Assembly: GCF_007655135.1 (NCBI RefSeq)
Contig: NW_022204303.1
Location: 1 to 64,000, forward strand
DNA length: 64,000 nt
From: Punica granatum
Lineage: Eukaryota > Streptophyta > Magnoliopsida > Myrtales > Lythraceae
Direction of reading: 5' to 3'
Of the stretch, positions 1 through 10,242 are shown piece after piece (within the stretch, counting starts at the first letter, position 1; each line of letters opens with the position of its first letter). The notes under the pieces are model-generated. The model was not told the DNA's origin, did no database searches, and saw only the letters and a program-made list of their open reading frames with translations. A program made the position numbers and the translations under genes.

Positions 1-491
1 GAGACCATCTCCGTCATCCGGGACTACGGAGAGAGCGGACCGTCCCGCGCCGATCGCATGATAGGGAAGTTTCTCCTGCGCAACAATTATATTCCCAGCA
101 CCGGCCTTGGGCACGCGGACAAGGGATCAACCGCCCCATCGAGATAGAGGAGTACAAACACAGGAGGGGACTCGGCTTTCGCCCCCTCCAGTCATGAGAT
201 CATTGAGGCCCGCAAGGGCAACCACCTTCATTGCCTTGCCGCATACTACGGGAGGACTCAACAGGGGCACTCCAGTCCCCCCATTATCTCGTTTCTTCCC
301 CGGGCCTTCACGCATCATAGGAGGCACCCTTGACGGCCCTTCCTCAGACTCCGACGACACTTCTGCCACTCCGTCAGCCGTGTACGCCGTCACCGAGGAG
401 ATTCCTTCAGGGGTCACGTTCGCTTGGCGCATGAAAATGAGGAGCTGGACAACTGGACTTCAGTCCCGCGCTACTCGGTTGTGATTGCCGA
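1..491 (+). pseudogene. Tat/Ogre pol, protease-to-RT linker with G-patch-like segment (exon 1 remnant)
   Basis: The first codons from position 1 read in frame and reach a glycine-rich segment (NNYIPSTGLG, about 85-115). It resembles the G-patch-like stretch found between protease and RT in Tat-lineage elements. Homology then moves between frames: the segment reading IEIEEY (about 138-156) is in another frame, and at least one more shift follows before the segment NEELDNW near 436-456. This last frame runs to codon 490-492, at the candidate intron boundary. No protease active site is visible, since it would lie left of the window. The short predicted proteins on both strands here are fragments or shadows. 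The assignment rests on family resemblance and position. Confidence 0.6.
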
Positions 492-701
492 GTGTAAGGC
501 TTATCTATGTATAAGATGTTCTCCGCGTGTCGGCATAGCCATGCGCCACACGACGGGAAAGGGGGTTCTATTATGGCTCTTTGTTCATAACATCAATGAA
601 ATCTCTCACGCATTTTTTTGAATCCCTTGCATTCTTTCTCCCTCCTATCTCCCACTTCGCAGCACTATGAAATTTTCTAAGACGATTCTCTAAATTTCTA
701 G
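492..701 (+). other. candidate Ogre-type intron between the pro and RT coding parts
   Basis: This 210-bp segment starts GTGTAAGG and ends TTTCTAG. It contains stops in the flanking frame and has a pyrimidine-rich stretch at about 625-660. Joining 491 to 702 keeps one open frame: exon 1 ends with GA of codon 490-492, and 702 supplies the G that completes it. The downstream frame is the one that leads into the RT N-terminal region (703 and 811 share phase). Ogre elements are known for an intron between pro and RT. A better-looking donor, GTAAGG at 494, gives an out-of-frame join. An alternative acceptor at about 661-662 leads quickly to a stop. Confidence 0.55.
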
Positions 702-1790
702 GCTCCACTCGAATCCAAATCCTCGACGCGTCGATTCGAACCCATTCGAAGAATGTCTCGGAGAGCCCGGACCCATATACTTCGGAGAAGGGCTCGACGA
801 AGATAGTCTAGTGCCTGAGATAGAAGAGAGTTTGCGCCGCCTCGAGGATCGCCGACTCACCTCGCTTGAGCCGACAGAAGAGATCAATGTGGGTACTCAA
901 GAGGATCCCCGCATCCTAAAGATCGGTACAAGTCTCGACCCAACACAACGGGTCCGAATGATCGATTTCCTGACCATGTATCAAGAAGTTTTTGCTTGTC
1001 CTACGCTGACATGCCGGGGCTAGACCGTCAATAGTAAAGCACTTCCTCCCGCTAGACCGAGAAGTTCCCGTCCCGCCCAAGCGGCAACAATGCGACGGCA
1101 ACGGGCAAGCCTCCTTCTCCGCATCAAGGAGGAGGTCGTCAAACAGATCAACGCGGGCTTTCTCGAGGTCTGCAACAACTCCGAATGGGTGGCAAACATC
1201 GTGCCGGTGGAGAAGAAAGATGGAAGGGTTCGAGTCTGCGCCGACTATCGGGACCTCAATAAGGCCAGCCCAAGGACAATTTTCCCTTGCCCCACATCGA
1301 CATACTAGTTGACAATACGGCGCGCCACTCTCAGTTTCTTTCATGGACGGCTTCTCCGGATACAATCAAATTCGGATGGCCGAGGAAGACAAGGTCAAGA
1401 CGACATTCACTACCATGTGGGGGGACCTTTTGTTATCGCGTCATGCCTTTCGGCCTGAAGAACGCCGGGGCAACTTATCAGAGGGCTATGGTCACGTTGT
1501 TCCACGACATGATGCACAAGGAAGTCGAAGTCTACGTCGACGACATGATTGCCAAGTCCAAAGAGGGAGAGGACCACCTCATTAACCTGAAGCGTCTCTT
1601 CGACCGCTTAAAGGAGTACAAGCTTCGGCTCAATCCGGCAAAATGCACGTTCGGCGCTCGATCGGGAAAGCTACTAGGATTCGTGGTCAGCGAGCGCGGT
1701 ATTGAAGTAGATCCCGATAAAGTCAAGGCGATCAAGGAGCTTCCTCCGCCGTCTTCGGTCGCGAAGTACGAGGCTTCCTAGGGCGATTGA
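702..1790 (+). pseudogene. Tat/Ogre reverse transcriptase, frameshifted
   Basis: Positions 702-1010 encode the acidic RT N-terminal extension (LDEDSLVPEIEESLRR, then EINVGTQEDP). A one-base loss near 1000 throws the frame at the conserved FAW/MPGLD region. RT continues in other frames: RIKEEVVKQINAGFLE at 1123-1170, VEKKDGRVRVCADYRDLNKA at 1207-1270, FMDGFSGYNQIRMAEEDK at about 1340-1395, and VMPFGLKNAGATYQRAM at about 1440-1490. The catalytic YVDD lies near 1531-1545, followed by LGFVVSERGIEVDP at about 1675-1715. The polymerase motifs are therefore present but spread over three frames by at least four indels. The enzyme would copy element RNA in cytoplasmic virus-like particles; this copy cannot. 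Confidence 0.85.
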
Positions 1791-2398
1791 ATTACATTGC
1801 ACGATTCATTGCCAACTTGACAGAGAAATGCCAACTACTCTTTCGCTTGCTCCGCAGAACGCGGCGATCGAATGGACAAAGAATGTCAGAAGGCCTTTGA
1901 CACCATCAAGGCGTACCTGGTCCAACCGCCGGTATTGGTCCCCCCTACGCCAGGCCGTCCCCTCGTACTCTACCTAACGGTGCGTCGTCAATCATTAGGA
2001 TGCATGTTGGGACAGGAGGAGGAGTCCACGCACACGGAGCACGCGATCTACTATCTGAGCAAAAAGTTCACCGATGGAGAGTCCAATTATCCGGAAATCG
2101 AGAAGATGTGCTGTGCATTGGTGTGGGTCATGCAAAGGCTCCGACAATACACGCTTATCACACGGTCCGCTTGCTATCAAAGGCGGATCCCCTGAAATAT
2201 TTGCTCGACAGTCCCTCCTCCACGCGGAACCTCGCCAAGTGGCGTTGTCAATTAACAGAGTATGATATTGAATACGTGTCCCGCACTTCGGTCAAGGGGC
2301 AAGCGATTGCGGATCATTTGGCAGAATTCCCAATTGAAGACCACACACCAATTAATCCCGACTTCCCGGATGAGGGAATCCTCCGAGTAGACGACGAG
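1791..2398 (+). pseudogene. Tat/Ogre RNase H (RT-linked) and connecting region, frameshifted
   Basis: After a shift near 1765, the RT connection (GRLNYIARFIANLTEKC, 1780-1830) leads into the RNase H-like domain: ECQKAFDTIKAYLVQPPVLV at 1878-1940, YYLSKKFTDGESNYPEIEK at 2050-2106, and ALVWVMQRLRQY at about 2115-2150. A further shift near 2150-2165 precedes LSKADPLKYLLDSPS and the end segment KWRCQLTEYDIEYVS at about 2236-2283. The expected catalytic Asp of the YLTVRRQSLG segment (1972-2000) is not obvious, as usual for this RNase H copy in Tat elements. Three frames are used, so the domain is dead here. Confidence 0.75.
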
Positions 2399-2845
2399 GG
2401 AGAGGAGCCGGGATGGAAGATGTATTTCGACGGTGCTGTCAATTCCATGGGATCAGGTATCGGCGCAGTACTGATATCCTCGGACGGACACCATTACCCA
2501 GTAGTAGCGGCAAAGATCGACCTCCGTGCACCAATAATGTGGCCGAGTACAAGGCATGTATTCTCGGCCTCCAAGCGGCGATTGATTTCAAAGTAAAAGA
2601 GCTCGAAGTGTTCGGTGACTCCATGCTCACTATCTTCCAGACACTGGGGCAATGGAAGACAAAGGACGCAAAGCTGGTGCCGTACCACGAGTACCTCGAG
2701 AAGTTAACCGAGAACTTCGAGGACATCTCGTTCACCTATACTCCGCGCATGACAAATCAATTCGCGGACGCGCTTGCGACGCTCGCCTCCATGGTGAGCA
2801 TCACGAGGGAGAACCTTATCGAGCCCTCGAGATCGAGATAGCAGA
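2399..2845 (+). pseudogene. archaeal-type second RNase H (aRNH) of a Tat-lineage element
   Basis: An RNase HI fold of the archaeal type follows the first RNase H. Motifs in order: MYFDGAVNSMGSGIGAVL at 2416-2475 (first Asp), NNVAEYKACILGLQAA at about 2533-2580 (Glu), VFGDSMLTIFQ at 2608-2640 (Asp) and QFADALATLASM at 2758-2795 (last Asp). All four acidic positions of the D-E-D-D set are therefore visible, although a frameshift near 2510-2530 separates the first from the rest. This domain separates Tat/Ogre/Retand elements from Athila and the chromoviruses, and is the main reason for the lineage call. The frame ends at a stop near 2840, shortly before the integrase. Confidence 0.85.
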
Positions 2846-4139
2846 AGGACCGGCACATTGCAATGCGATTGAAGCATCCGAGGCGAAGCCGTGGTACGAA
2901 GACATCAAGAACCTTCTGCGAACCGGCCAATACCCCCCATTCGCCGACCGCCGCGATCGGAAGACTCTCAGACGCCTCGCGATACACTATTTCTTGAGCG
3001 GCGAGATACTCTACCGCCGCTCCTTCGACTCCACACTCCTCCGGTGCATCGACGAACACGAATCGCGGCGTCTCATGGAGGAAGTGCACGGGGGAAACTG
3101 TGGACCCCATATGAACGGCCTCATGCTCGCTAAGAAGATCATGCGCCTGGGTTATTATTGGTCCACCATGGAGACTGATTGTGAGAAGCATGTCAGGCAT
3201 TGCCACCGATGTCAGGTCTACGCCGATCAAATCAAAGCGCCGCCCAACGAATTGCGCCCCATGACGGCGCCATGGCCTTTTTCAATGTGGGGAATGGATG
3301 TGATCGGCCCGATCAACCCCAGAGCGTCCAACGGTCACATGTTCATTTTGGTGGCAATTGACTACTTCACCAAGTGGATTAAAGCCGTCACTCTTGCGTC
3401 AGTCACCGCAAAGGCTGTGGCCCGTTTTCTCAGACGCGACGTCATTGCCCGATACGGGGTCCCCGCGACAATCATCACAGACAACGCCAAGAACTTGAGC
3501 AACAAGGTCATCGATGAGCTTTGTGCACAATTCAAAATCCGACACCGCAATTCCACCCCGTACCGTCCCCAAATGAACGGTGCGGTGGAAGCGGCGAATA
3601 AGAACATTAAAAAGATCATCAAAAAATGACGGTGAACTATAAGGATTGGCACGAGATGCTCCCCTATGCACTTTTGGCGTACCGTACGTCCATACGGACC
3701 TCAACCGGGGCAACCCCGTACTCGCTGGTCTATGGCATGGAGGCCGTCCTCCCAATCGAAGTAGAGATCCCTTCCATGAGGATTCTTGCCGAGGCCGAGC
3801 TTGAAGAAGCGGAATGGGCCAAAGCAGCGATACGAACAGTTAAATTTCATTGATGAGAAGAGGCTGAAAGCGCTATGCCACGGACAGTGCTATCAACAAA
3901 GAATGGCTCGAGCCTTCAACGCCAGAGTACGCCACCGCGATTTCAACCCCGGCGACCTCGTTTTAAGGAAAGTCCTACACGTCACGCCGGACTCTCGAGG
4001 GAAGTTCTCGTACAAATACGATGGCCCCTTTGTCGTCAAAGAGGTTTTCTCCGGAGGAGCGGTCATCTTGAGCGACATGGACGGCACTAAAATTGCCCTT
4101 CCCGTCAACGCTGACGCCATTAAGAAGTATTATCCGTGA
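2846..4139 (+). pseudogene. Tat/Ogre integrase, frameshifted
   Basis: The longest open stretch runs to 3629 and carries the zinc-binding region (HGGNCGPHMNG at about 3088-3120 and CEKHVRHCHRCQ at about 3181-3216) and the catalytic core: Asp in MWGMDVIGP at 3286-3312, Asp in IITDNAKN at 3472-3495, and Glu in NGAVEAANK at about 3577-3603. The frame breaks at the A-run at about 3620-3627, where six A precede TGA. It resumes as NYKDWHEMLPYALLAYRT at about 3634-3690, shifts again near 3825-3835, and ends with the C-terminal domain (FNPGDLVLRKV, YKYDGPFVVKEVF) and a stop at 4137-4139. No chromodomain is present, as expected for the Tat lineage. DDE residues are intact; the reading frame is not. Confidence 0.88.
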
Positions 4140-4271
4140 ACACTTGTATATACTTTATTCTCCGGGCGTCGTGCCCCTTTCATTGTAAGACATTTCTATT
4201 CCGTGGACGAGCTTCAATTCCCATCATCTGTCCAACACACTAAGCTTTCTGAGAGAAAAATAAATTTTTCC
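4140..4271 (+). other. start of element E 3' UTR, non-coding
   Basis: AT-richer sequence directly after the integrase stop, leading to the first CTAGG module. No ORF or structure of note was seen. Confidence 0.5.
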
Positions 4272-4560
4272 CGCTAGGTCGAAAACCTCTTTGAGGCGGC
4301 CTAGGCAAAAACTAGGGAACGAGTGGCACGACTTAAAATCCCGCAAGGGGGGTCGCGGCAAAAGGAAAGCATAAATCACTCCCTCGCTAGGTCGAAAACC
4401 TCTTTGAGGCGGCCTAGGCAAAAGTTAGAGGACTCGAGGGGTACGATCCCACCCAAACGTGGGAATCGTAGCAAAAGGTGAGCATTCATGTGAGAGAAAT
4501 TAAATAAAATACCCGCTAGGCTGTTGCGCATCCCGCGGCCTAGGCAAAAGTTAGGGGAAA
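4272..4560 (+). repeat. three diverged 3' UTR modules (CGCTAGG...GCCTAGGC)
   Basis: Copies begin at about 4272, 4385 and 4513, spaced about 113 and 128 bp. Each opens CGCTAGG and closes GCCTAGGCAAAA. The first two enclose an inner CCTC-TTT-GAGG hairpin. The outer CTAGG/CCTAG arms can pair. Each of the first two is followed by a G-rich GTCGCGGCAAAAGG or ATCGTAGCAAAAGG tail. The same modules occur in element A at about 54178-54345, which ties the two elements to one lineage. Confidence 0.75.
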
Positions 4561-4737
4561 AATGTCGGCTTGACCACGAAAGAAGAGCGACACTCTCCCT
4601 GTGGAGCTACACCGAGTAGTGGTTCGGCACTCCCCGACGCAAGCAAACTCTCTTCAATTCTCCGAGCTCAAGACCTGCTTCGAAATGGGGGTCGAATCAA
4701 CGTATCCTTGACTTGGAGGATCCCAGATGATCCCTCC
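4561..4737 (+). other. element E 3' UTR left of the solo LTR
   Basis: Non-coding sequence ending CCTCC at 4733-4737. There is no polypurine tract next to the following LTR, so LTR1 is an insertion here and not E's own 3' LTR. The 3' UTR resumes at 9798. Confidence 0.65.
4733..4737. repeat. 5-bp target site duplication of LTR1, left copy (CCTCC)
   Basis: CCTCC directly precedes the TGTCAG start of LTR1. The same five bases follow its terminal CACA at 9793-9797. Five bases is the usual Ty3/gypsy target duplication. Confidence 0.8.
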
Positions 4738-7700
4738 TGTCAGCACCCCATTTGGTCCACCGGGCTTCCCACACGAGGATTCCCGACCGAAGCCCGGGAC
4801 ACTATTCATCGCCCGCTCGGCAATCAGAGGCAAATATGCGGGCACGGGGTCATGAGTAACAGGAGAAGAGCTGGGTCACTGAGAAAAGCAAAGGAAAGCT
4901 TTCGGAAGAACAGACGAACAAGGAATCCTGAAACAACGGAGCTAGCACTGTGGCACTATTCATCACTGAGTCACCGAAGCACCGAAAGGTGCCCAATATG
5001 GGGCTCCTAAAATCCCTCCCAGTGCCAAAATGACCAATGACATGTCCGGGCGCATTTCCGGGACATCCTGCTTAAGCCGGGACACCCCGATCCCCACGGA
5101 CGCCTTTTCTTACAGAGATCCCGGAGTTCGCTCCACTGACAAACAAACGGCCCCTCAAGACGGGTCTACAGGCGCCCAGGGACACCACCAGGGCGGGGAA
5201 CAAGCTTCAGACAACCTTCCGGAGCTTGGCTCGATCTCCCGAAGTACGTTTCAGTGATCACAAACGCCTCCCGGTGAACCTTCGGTTATTTCCACGGAAA
5301 GCAAAGACCACAACGATCTCTGAGCACCTCACAATAATCCCCGAGCACCTCAAAGCATTCAGGGCACACTGAGAGAATCCCGGTCGAAGTCCCTAGGCCT
5401 TCCCGGGCCAACGGTCCCCGACCGAGGACAACGGGCCAACGATCCCCCACGAGGCAAAAGGATCGCCAAAACGAATGCAAGAAGGCACAGGGATCAATCA
5501 GAGGTCAAGGGGTGTTAAATTCCACTCCGAACGTCCAAAACAGGGCAAAACCTACTCCCGGGGCGCCATGTCGCCCGAACGCTCGTTCACACGACGTATG
5601 GCGATATGGGACTCATTCAAATCCTCGTAGTTCAAGCATTCCAAATCTTCAAATTAATTGGACATCGGAGATCGGGATGCGCGTTCAATCAAGTTCCAAG
5701 CATTTCCCGGCTTTTCCCTCAACCGAATGGGACCCACAGCCTAGCCAAGCCAAGCCATCAAGCCGCGGCTCAACCCCAAGCCACGGCTCAACCCTCGGCT
5801 CGAGTTGACAGCCCCAAGCCGCGGCTCGAGCTCCCATGGCCGGCGGCTCCAAGCCCTCCCCACCACAAGTTTGAATTTTCCCCTCACATCTCTCACTTCT
5901 TTCACTTCCTCTTAACACCCATCAACTCCCATCACTATCCATCACTTCCCTCTTGCTTCCCCTACACTCCACATGACTATTTCCCCATCCTAATCCCCTC
6001 CAAATTTCGGCAGCCCTAGTTTAGGCATCAAAAACCGCAATTAACTTCCTCTAATCGAGCCATTAGCCATCCCTTTATAAGTCCTTTTGCCATTAGACTT
6101 AATCACTTCTTCAACTTCACTCTCTCTCAAGCCAATCTCTCTCAAGAACCTCTCAAACCTCAGCCCATTCTCTCACTTCCGTCCCCCCTTACCAAGGCCG
6201 AAACCGGCCAAAACCGCCGAAAACCACCCGGTATTCCGGTAACCACCCGGCTCGACTTAGCCCAAAAATTCTCAAACTTCATAGCCTACATATTTTCCAC
6301 CCCCTAAGTCCATTTCCGGGCTTAGATTTCTTGTTTGAAGCCTACATCGTCACGTTTCAGCCGTACGAGGAGTCGGGTCCCTAGACCTATACCGCGCGCA
6401 CCCGGACTTCAACGACGTGCCGACTCATCCCATGACTTTGCCGAGTCGTGCCATTCCGTTCTAAGGGTTCCTCACAACCCTCACCCTCCCCCGTGAAGAG
6501 GTGGTCACGGTCCGAGGGCCGATCAACCGTGCACAACCACCGTTCTTCCTTTTCTCCCTTACCGGGTTCTATACGTTATTACTGGAACTTCTCTCATCAT
6601 TTCCGACTTATTCAGGGTTCGGCACGCTCGGAGCTTTCCGTGCCCACCTAGATCTGCTCTTAGGAGTCCAACGAACCCGACCTCGCATCGTTCCGTGATC
6701 GGAGCAAGCGTGCCGACCCATTTTTCTCCAATCTGTCACGGCCGCTGCTTCACGGACGCCTACTGCCCGTAGCTTCCAGCCGAGTCTAGCGACTCCCTGG
6801 GCCACTTCCCCGACTCTTTTCCTCGTGCACGAGGCTAGGTAACATCCCTCTACAACTTAGAAGAGCTAGGATCTCCAATCTTTATGTATGTGAAGTGTTT
6901 ATGCGTTTAGAGATTCGGATTCGAATGCATGAAAGGTTGCATTTTTCTTTCGGATTCGGGCTTCCCATGCAATCCCATGCATCGTTACACGTTCTTACTC
7001 CCATTATTACGTCCGAATGTTGCATGAACGTGTATGCCATGTTGGGAGATGACCTAACTCGTGGTTGGAGAGCCTCCCGTGATCCGTTAAGGGCCACGGG
7101 ACTCACGGCCATGCCTCCCGAAGGGATGGCCGAGAGTCCCATTGTCCCTCACGGACACTCGGGGAGCTCTTTCACCCGAGGATCGTTGATCCCTACTTCT
7201 CACCATCTCTAGCCGTGACCATCATATGCATGCACGACGGGAAGGCGCGGGATCTAGGTGTAAGAGACCCAAAAGGAGTCGGATGTGTCAAGGGAGGCTC
7301 ACGGCCGCCCCCCTTGCAAAGGGGCCGAGAGGTCCCTTGACCCACCCGAAGCCTTGGGCTCTTGGCTCCATGATGCCGTGTATTTCCCGCAATTTACTTC
7401 CGAATTTACCGTTAAATGAGTTGATGCCATTTGTTAATTCCTTGAATACGGTGTTTTTGAGTGTCTCGTATGTTATTTGTGCAAAGGAAGTCGTGTCGAC
7501 GTCAATTCAATGAAGTGTGTGTTGTTATCACGTGTATATTACATGATGAATGCAAGGGATGATTAGGAACGATGCGAGAGACCCACCGAAACCCGAATCG
7601 AGTCATGGAGCATTCGGCCAACTACTCTAATGGGAGTGGCCGACTCCTCCGTGACTTTTTTTCGGAGTCACGGTTGGCCTCTTCGTCGTTCCGAAGTCTA

Positions 7701-9792
7701 TCCTTGGAATTGTTCGTAGTTACATTCCCTCTTAATCGTTATCTACATGCTTATTACGTGCGAGGCTTGTTGTTAGATCCGGATGTTTCCCGCTAAAACC
7801 ATAACCGTGACATGGAATAATAAATATCGAAGAATCTCACAAATGGGATAGATGGGACGCATCATTCGGCTAATCAAATCACTTGGATTAAATGATCGGG
7901 CAAATTAAACATTAATCTGTAAACGCATCGATGATTTACGGAACGGCGTGAGTGCCCTTTTCACCAAAACGCACAATTTCAAAATACCGAGACGTGCAAC
8001 ACGAATAGAATTGACGTCTAGTGAGTACTCACGTGCCTTGACTCGAGTCCGGGCCCAATTGAGGCGGCCCGAGTCGGAGCACGCGAGTCCTTCTTAGACT
8101 CCTTCGTGTGACGCGATCTCCAATTTATTTACGAACCTTGTAATTTTATCATCCAAGGGCATAACCGTCATTCCATGATTCACCGATACCCTAGGCTTTA
8201 GGGAGTTGGAAACACCTAGAGCTATGAATGAGAAAAGACAACCCGTTCGGGTGCGAGTTTCATTCACGTGGTCCATTTCGTTCGTTTTCGGTGTTTCTTT
8301 CTTTCTATCATAGATTCGGTGGGGAGTATTTTATTTCAGTTACAAAACACCAAGGACCGGACTAATTGTGCACCCGACTTAATCAAATATTAGATAATGG
8401 ATAGGTGGAATATTAGATTCCAATCTAGAGTCGAAACACGAGTTTGGTTAATTCGGTGAAACCACAGTGACACTTAACTGAATGAGCGTCTTAAAAACAA
8501 ACACAACATGTAATTGGCTTAGAACCTCATCCCAATCCGCCACTTGTGCTTGCCTAGGATAGATACATTGTTTGTTAATCAACCCCGGCTAATAATTGAT
8601 TAAATAACGTACATTCGGCCTAATACACAATTCGTTGATATTCACTGACACTTATCAGTTGTTATTAGTTACTTTCTGTATCGTGTCGGTTTTATCAGTT
8701 TTCTTTTGTTTTGTCTTTGCATATGATGATTTATCGCGATTCGGGCCCGAGCCCATAGGTTACGTGTTACACGGGGTCCAATGCCCCAAACTACCGAACA
8801 CGAGGTTCAACGCCTCCTAATTCACCGAGCGCGTGCAACCCGAGGGCGGAATGGGATCTAGCCTCGAGTCACCATCACACTCCAAATATGGCCTATGTGG
8901 AAGGCAATTTGGATTGGACGTGTGAAACGTGTTTAGATATCACCCGGGAGCTCGATCGGTCCAACGATTACAGTGGAAACAAACCGGTTCTCCTGCAGAT
9001 CGTCGGTTCGATTGGACCCGACCCCGGCTCTTTGAGCCCGCGTTGCCTTAATTTGTTTATCGGTTATTCAAAACACATGGTGAGCCGGAGCGGAATATTG
9101 GCCCAATGCAAACCGATCGGGATCCATTTACTTATTCATTTACACTTTGTAATTATTCGAGAGAACATTGTGAGGATTTTATTTGTATGTTCGTTCATTC
9201 ATTTGTAAGGATCCCCGATCGGCAAGCGAGAGGTCCGAGTATCGAATTGGTTAAGTTGGTCTATATCACACCGAAGGATGAGTAAGCTTGAATAATCGTG
9301 ATATCGGTTCGCGCAGGGAATCGACCGTATTGGTCCGATGAACTGTAATGACAAGATAGTGAACCGATCCCTCGACACACAGGCCTACTCACCCTTCGGG
9401 TTCTTGGCCCAACTCAATCAACTCATCGACTTACGGTGTCAAAACGAGCGAGTCGATTGCAACCCTAAATCACGCGCGGTAAATAAACAAAAATGGCAAA
9501 CCTAGCAAGCTAGAGTACCGAAAGGGCGTGCGGGATATAGGCCCGCACGTAATAGAACCCCCGAATTCGGAACTTCCGGTTCCGCACGACCATTGCCTTA
9601 GCATTTAGGTGTACCCCGTACCCCTAGACCCGGGTAACTTGCCGGCCCTCGACCTTCGGGTCGTAAAATGGCAAGTGGCGACTCCTTCTCACGTGCGTCC
9701 GCGCGCGTCCCCGGGAAGGTGGACACTCCCAAGCCGCGTTTGCTTAGGCGCGCGCATGCGTGCCCCGACGAGATGAAATTCGGGTGCGCACA
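4738..9792 (+). mobile_element. solo LTR (LTR1), 5055 bp, Tat/Ogre-type
   Basis: It begins TGTCAGCACCCCATTT and ends GGTGCGCACA, flanked by CCTCC on both sides and with no internal region of its own: a solo LTR left by LTR-LTR recombination. A TATA-like TTTATAA lies at 6074-6080, followed by a CT-rich leader. A perfect palindrome CCTCGTGCACGAGG at 6821-6834 precedes the donor-like CTAG/GTAAC. Two stem-loops lie near the 3' end (9527-9549 and 9650-9663). The 3' three quarters is nearly identical to LTR2; the first 1.5 kb is clearly more diverged. The only ORFs are short and unrecognised (for example 60-106 codons at 6895-7212, 8094-8276 and 8888-9208). Confidence 0.85.
9527..9549 (+). promoter_or_regulatory. 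conserved LTR stem-loop (8-bp stem, 7-nt loop), copy in LTR1
   Basis: CGTGCGGG pairs perfectly with CCCGCACG around the loop ATATAGG. It lies about 245 nt before the LTR 3' end, in the presumed U5. A second hairpin, CGACC-TTCG-GGTCG, is at 9650-9663. Confidence 0.6.
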
Positions 9793-10242
9793 CCTCCCAT
9801 TACCTTTATGTACATAATTCTATACGGGTTAGCCGTCTCAGAAAAGCTTTTCTTCAATAGGGACGCGGCCCGCCCTCCAAATGGCCACCAATTATCATGC
9901 CCCAACATCTTTACATAGATTCCTTTACGCGTCGTAGTCTAGACGATTTCACGCGCTGACATCCTTTTGTAGACTTCTCTTTCCATGTACAGGTGCGATC
10001 AGGAACCCCAGGGGATGCTCCCCGCTGACGGACTCACGTCTGCCTCACGCGGCGAAATGTGTTCTCGAAGACTTGGAAATCGTCGAGGGATGCACCGCAC
10101 CACCCCAACCAACAATGTTCAGAAAAGGACAAGTGTTAAGAGGTCATCATTAGTCGTCACGCACAGAGCAATCCGAATCCAACCGCCAAGCAAGCCGTAT
10201 CACACAGCGCTCTACATGAATTCCAAATTTCAAATCCCTGTC
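9793..10242 (+). other. element E 3' UTR, copy 1, before the 49-bp array
   Basis: It begins with the right copy of the target duplication (CCTCC, 9793-9797), then non-coding sequence. It is nearly identical to 16515-16963. A 100-codon ORF at 9985-10287 runs into the array and has no recognisable domain. No PBS is present, as expected for a 3' UTR segment. Confidence 0.7.

Noticed and set aside
107..621. Separate small host genes at the window start
   Set aside because: The peptides are fragments of the Tat pol linker in shifting frames, or antisense shadows.
8094..9208. Small ORFs repeated at 14817-15932 and 28042-29227 as conserved genes
   Set aside because: Their repetition reflects copying of the LTRs. 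They have no domain, and the spacing and frame are not kept in LTR A and LTR B.
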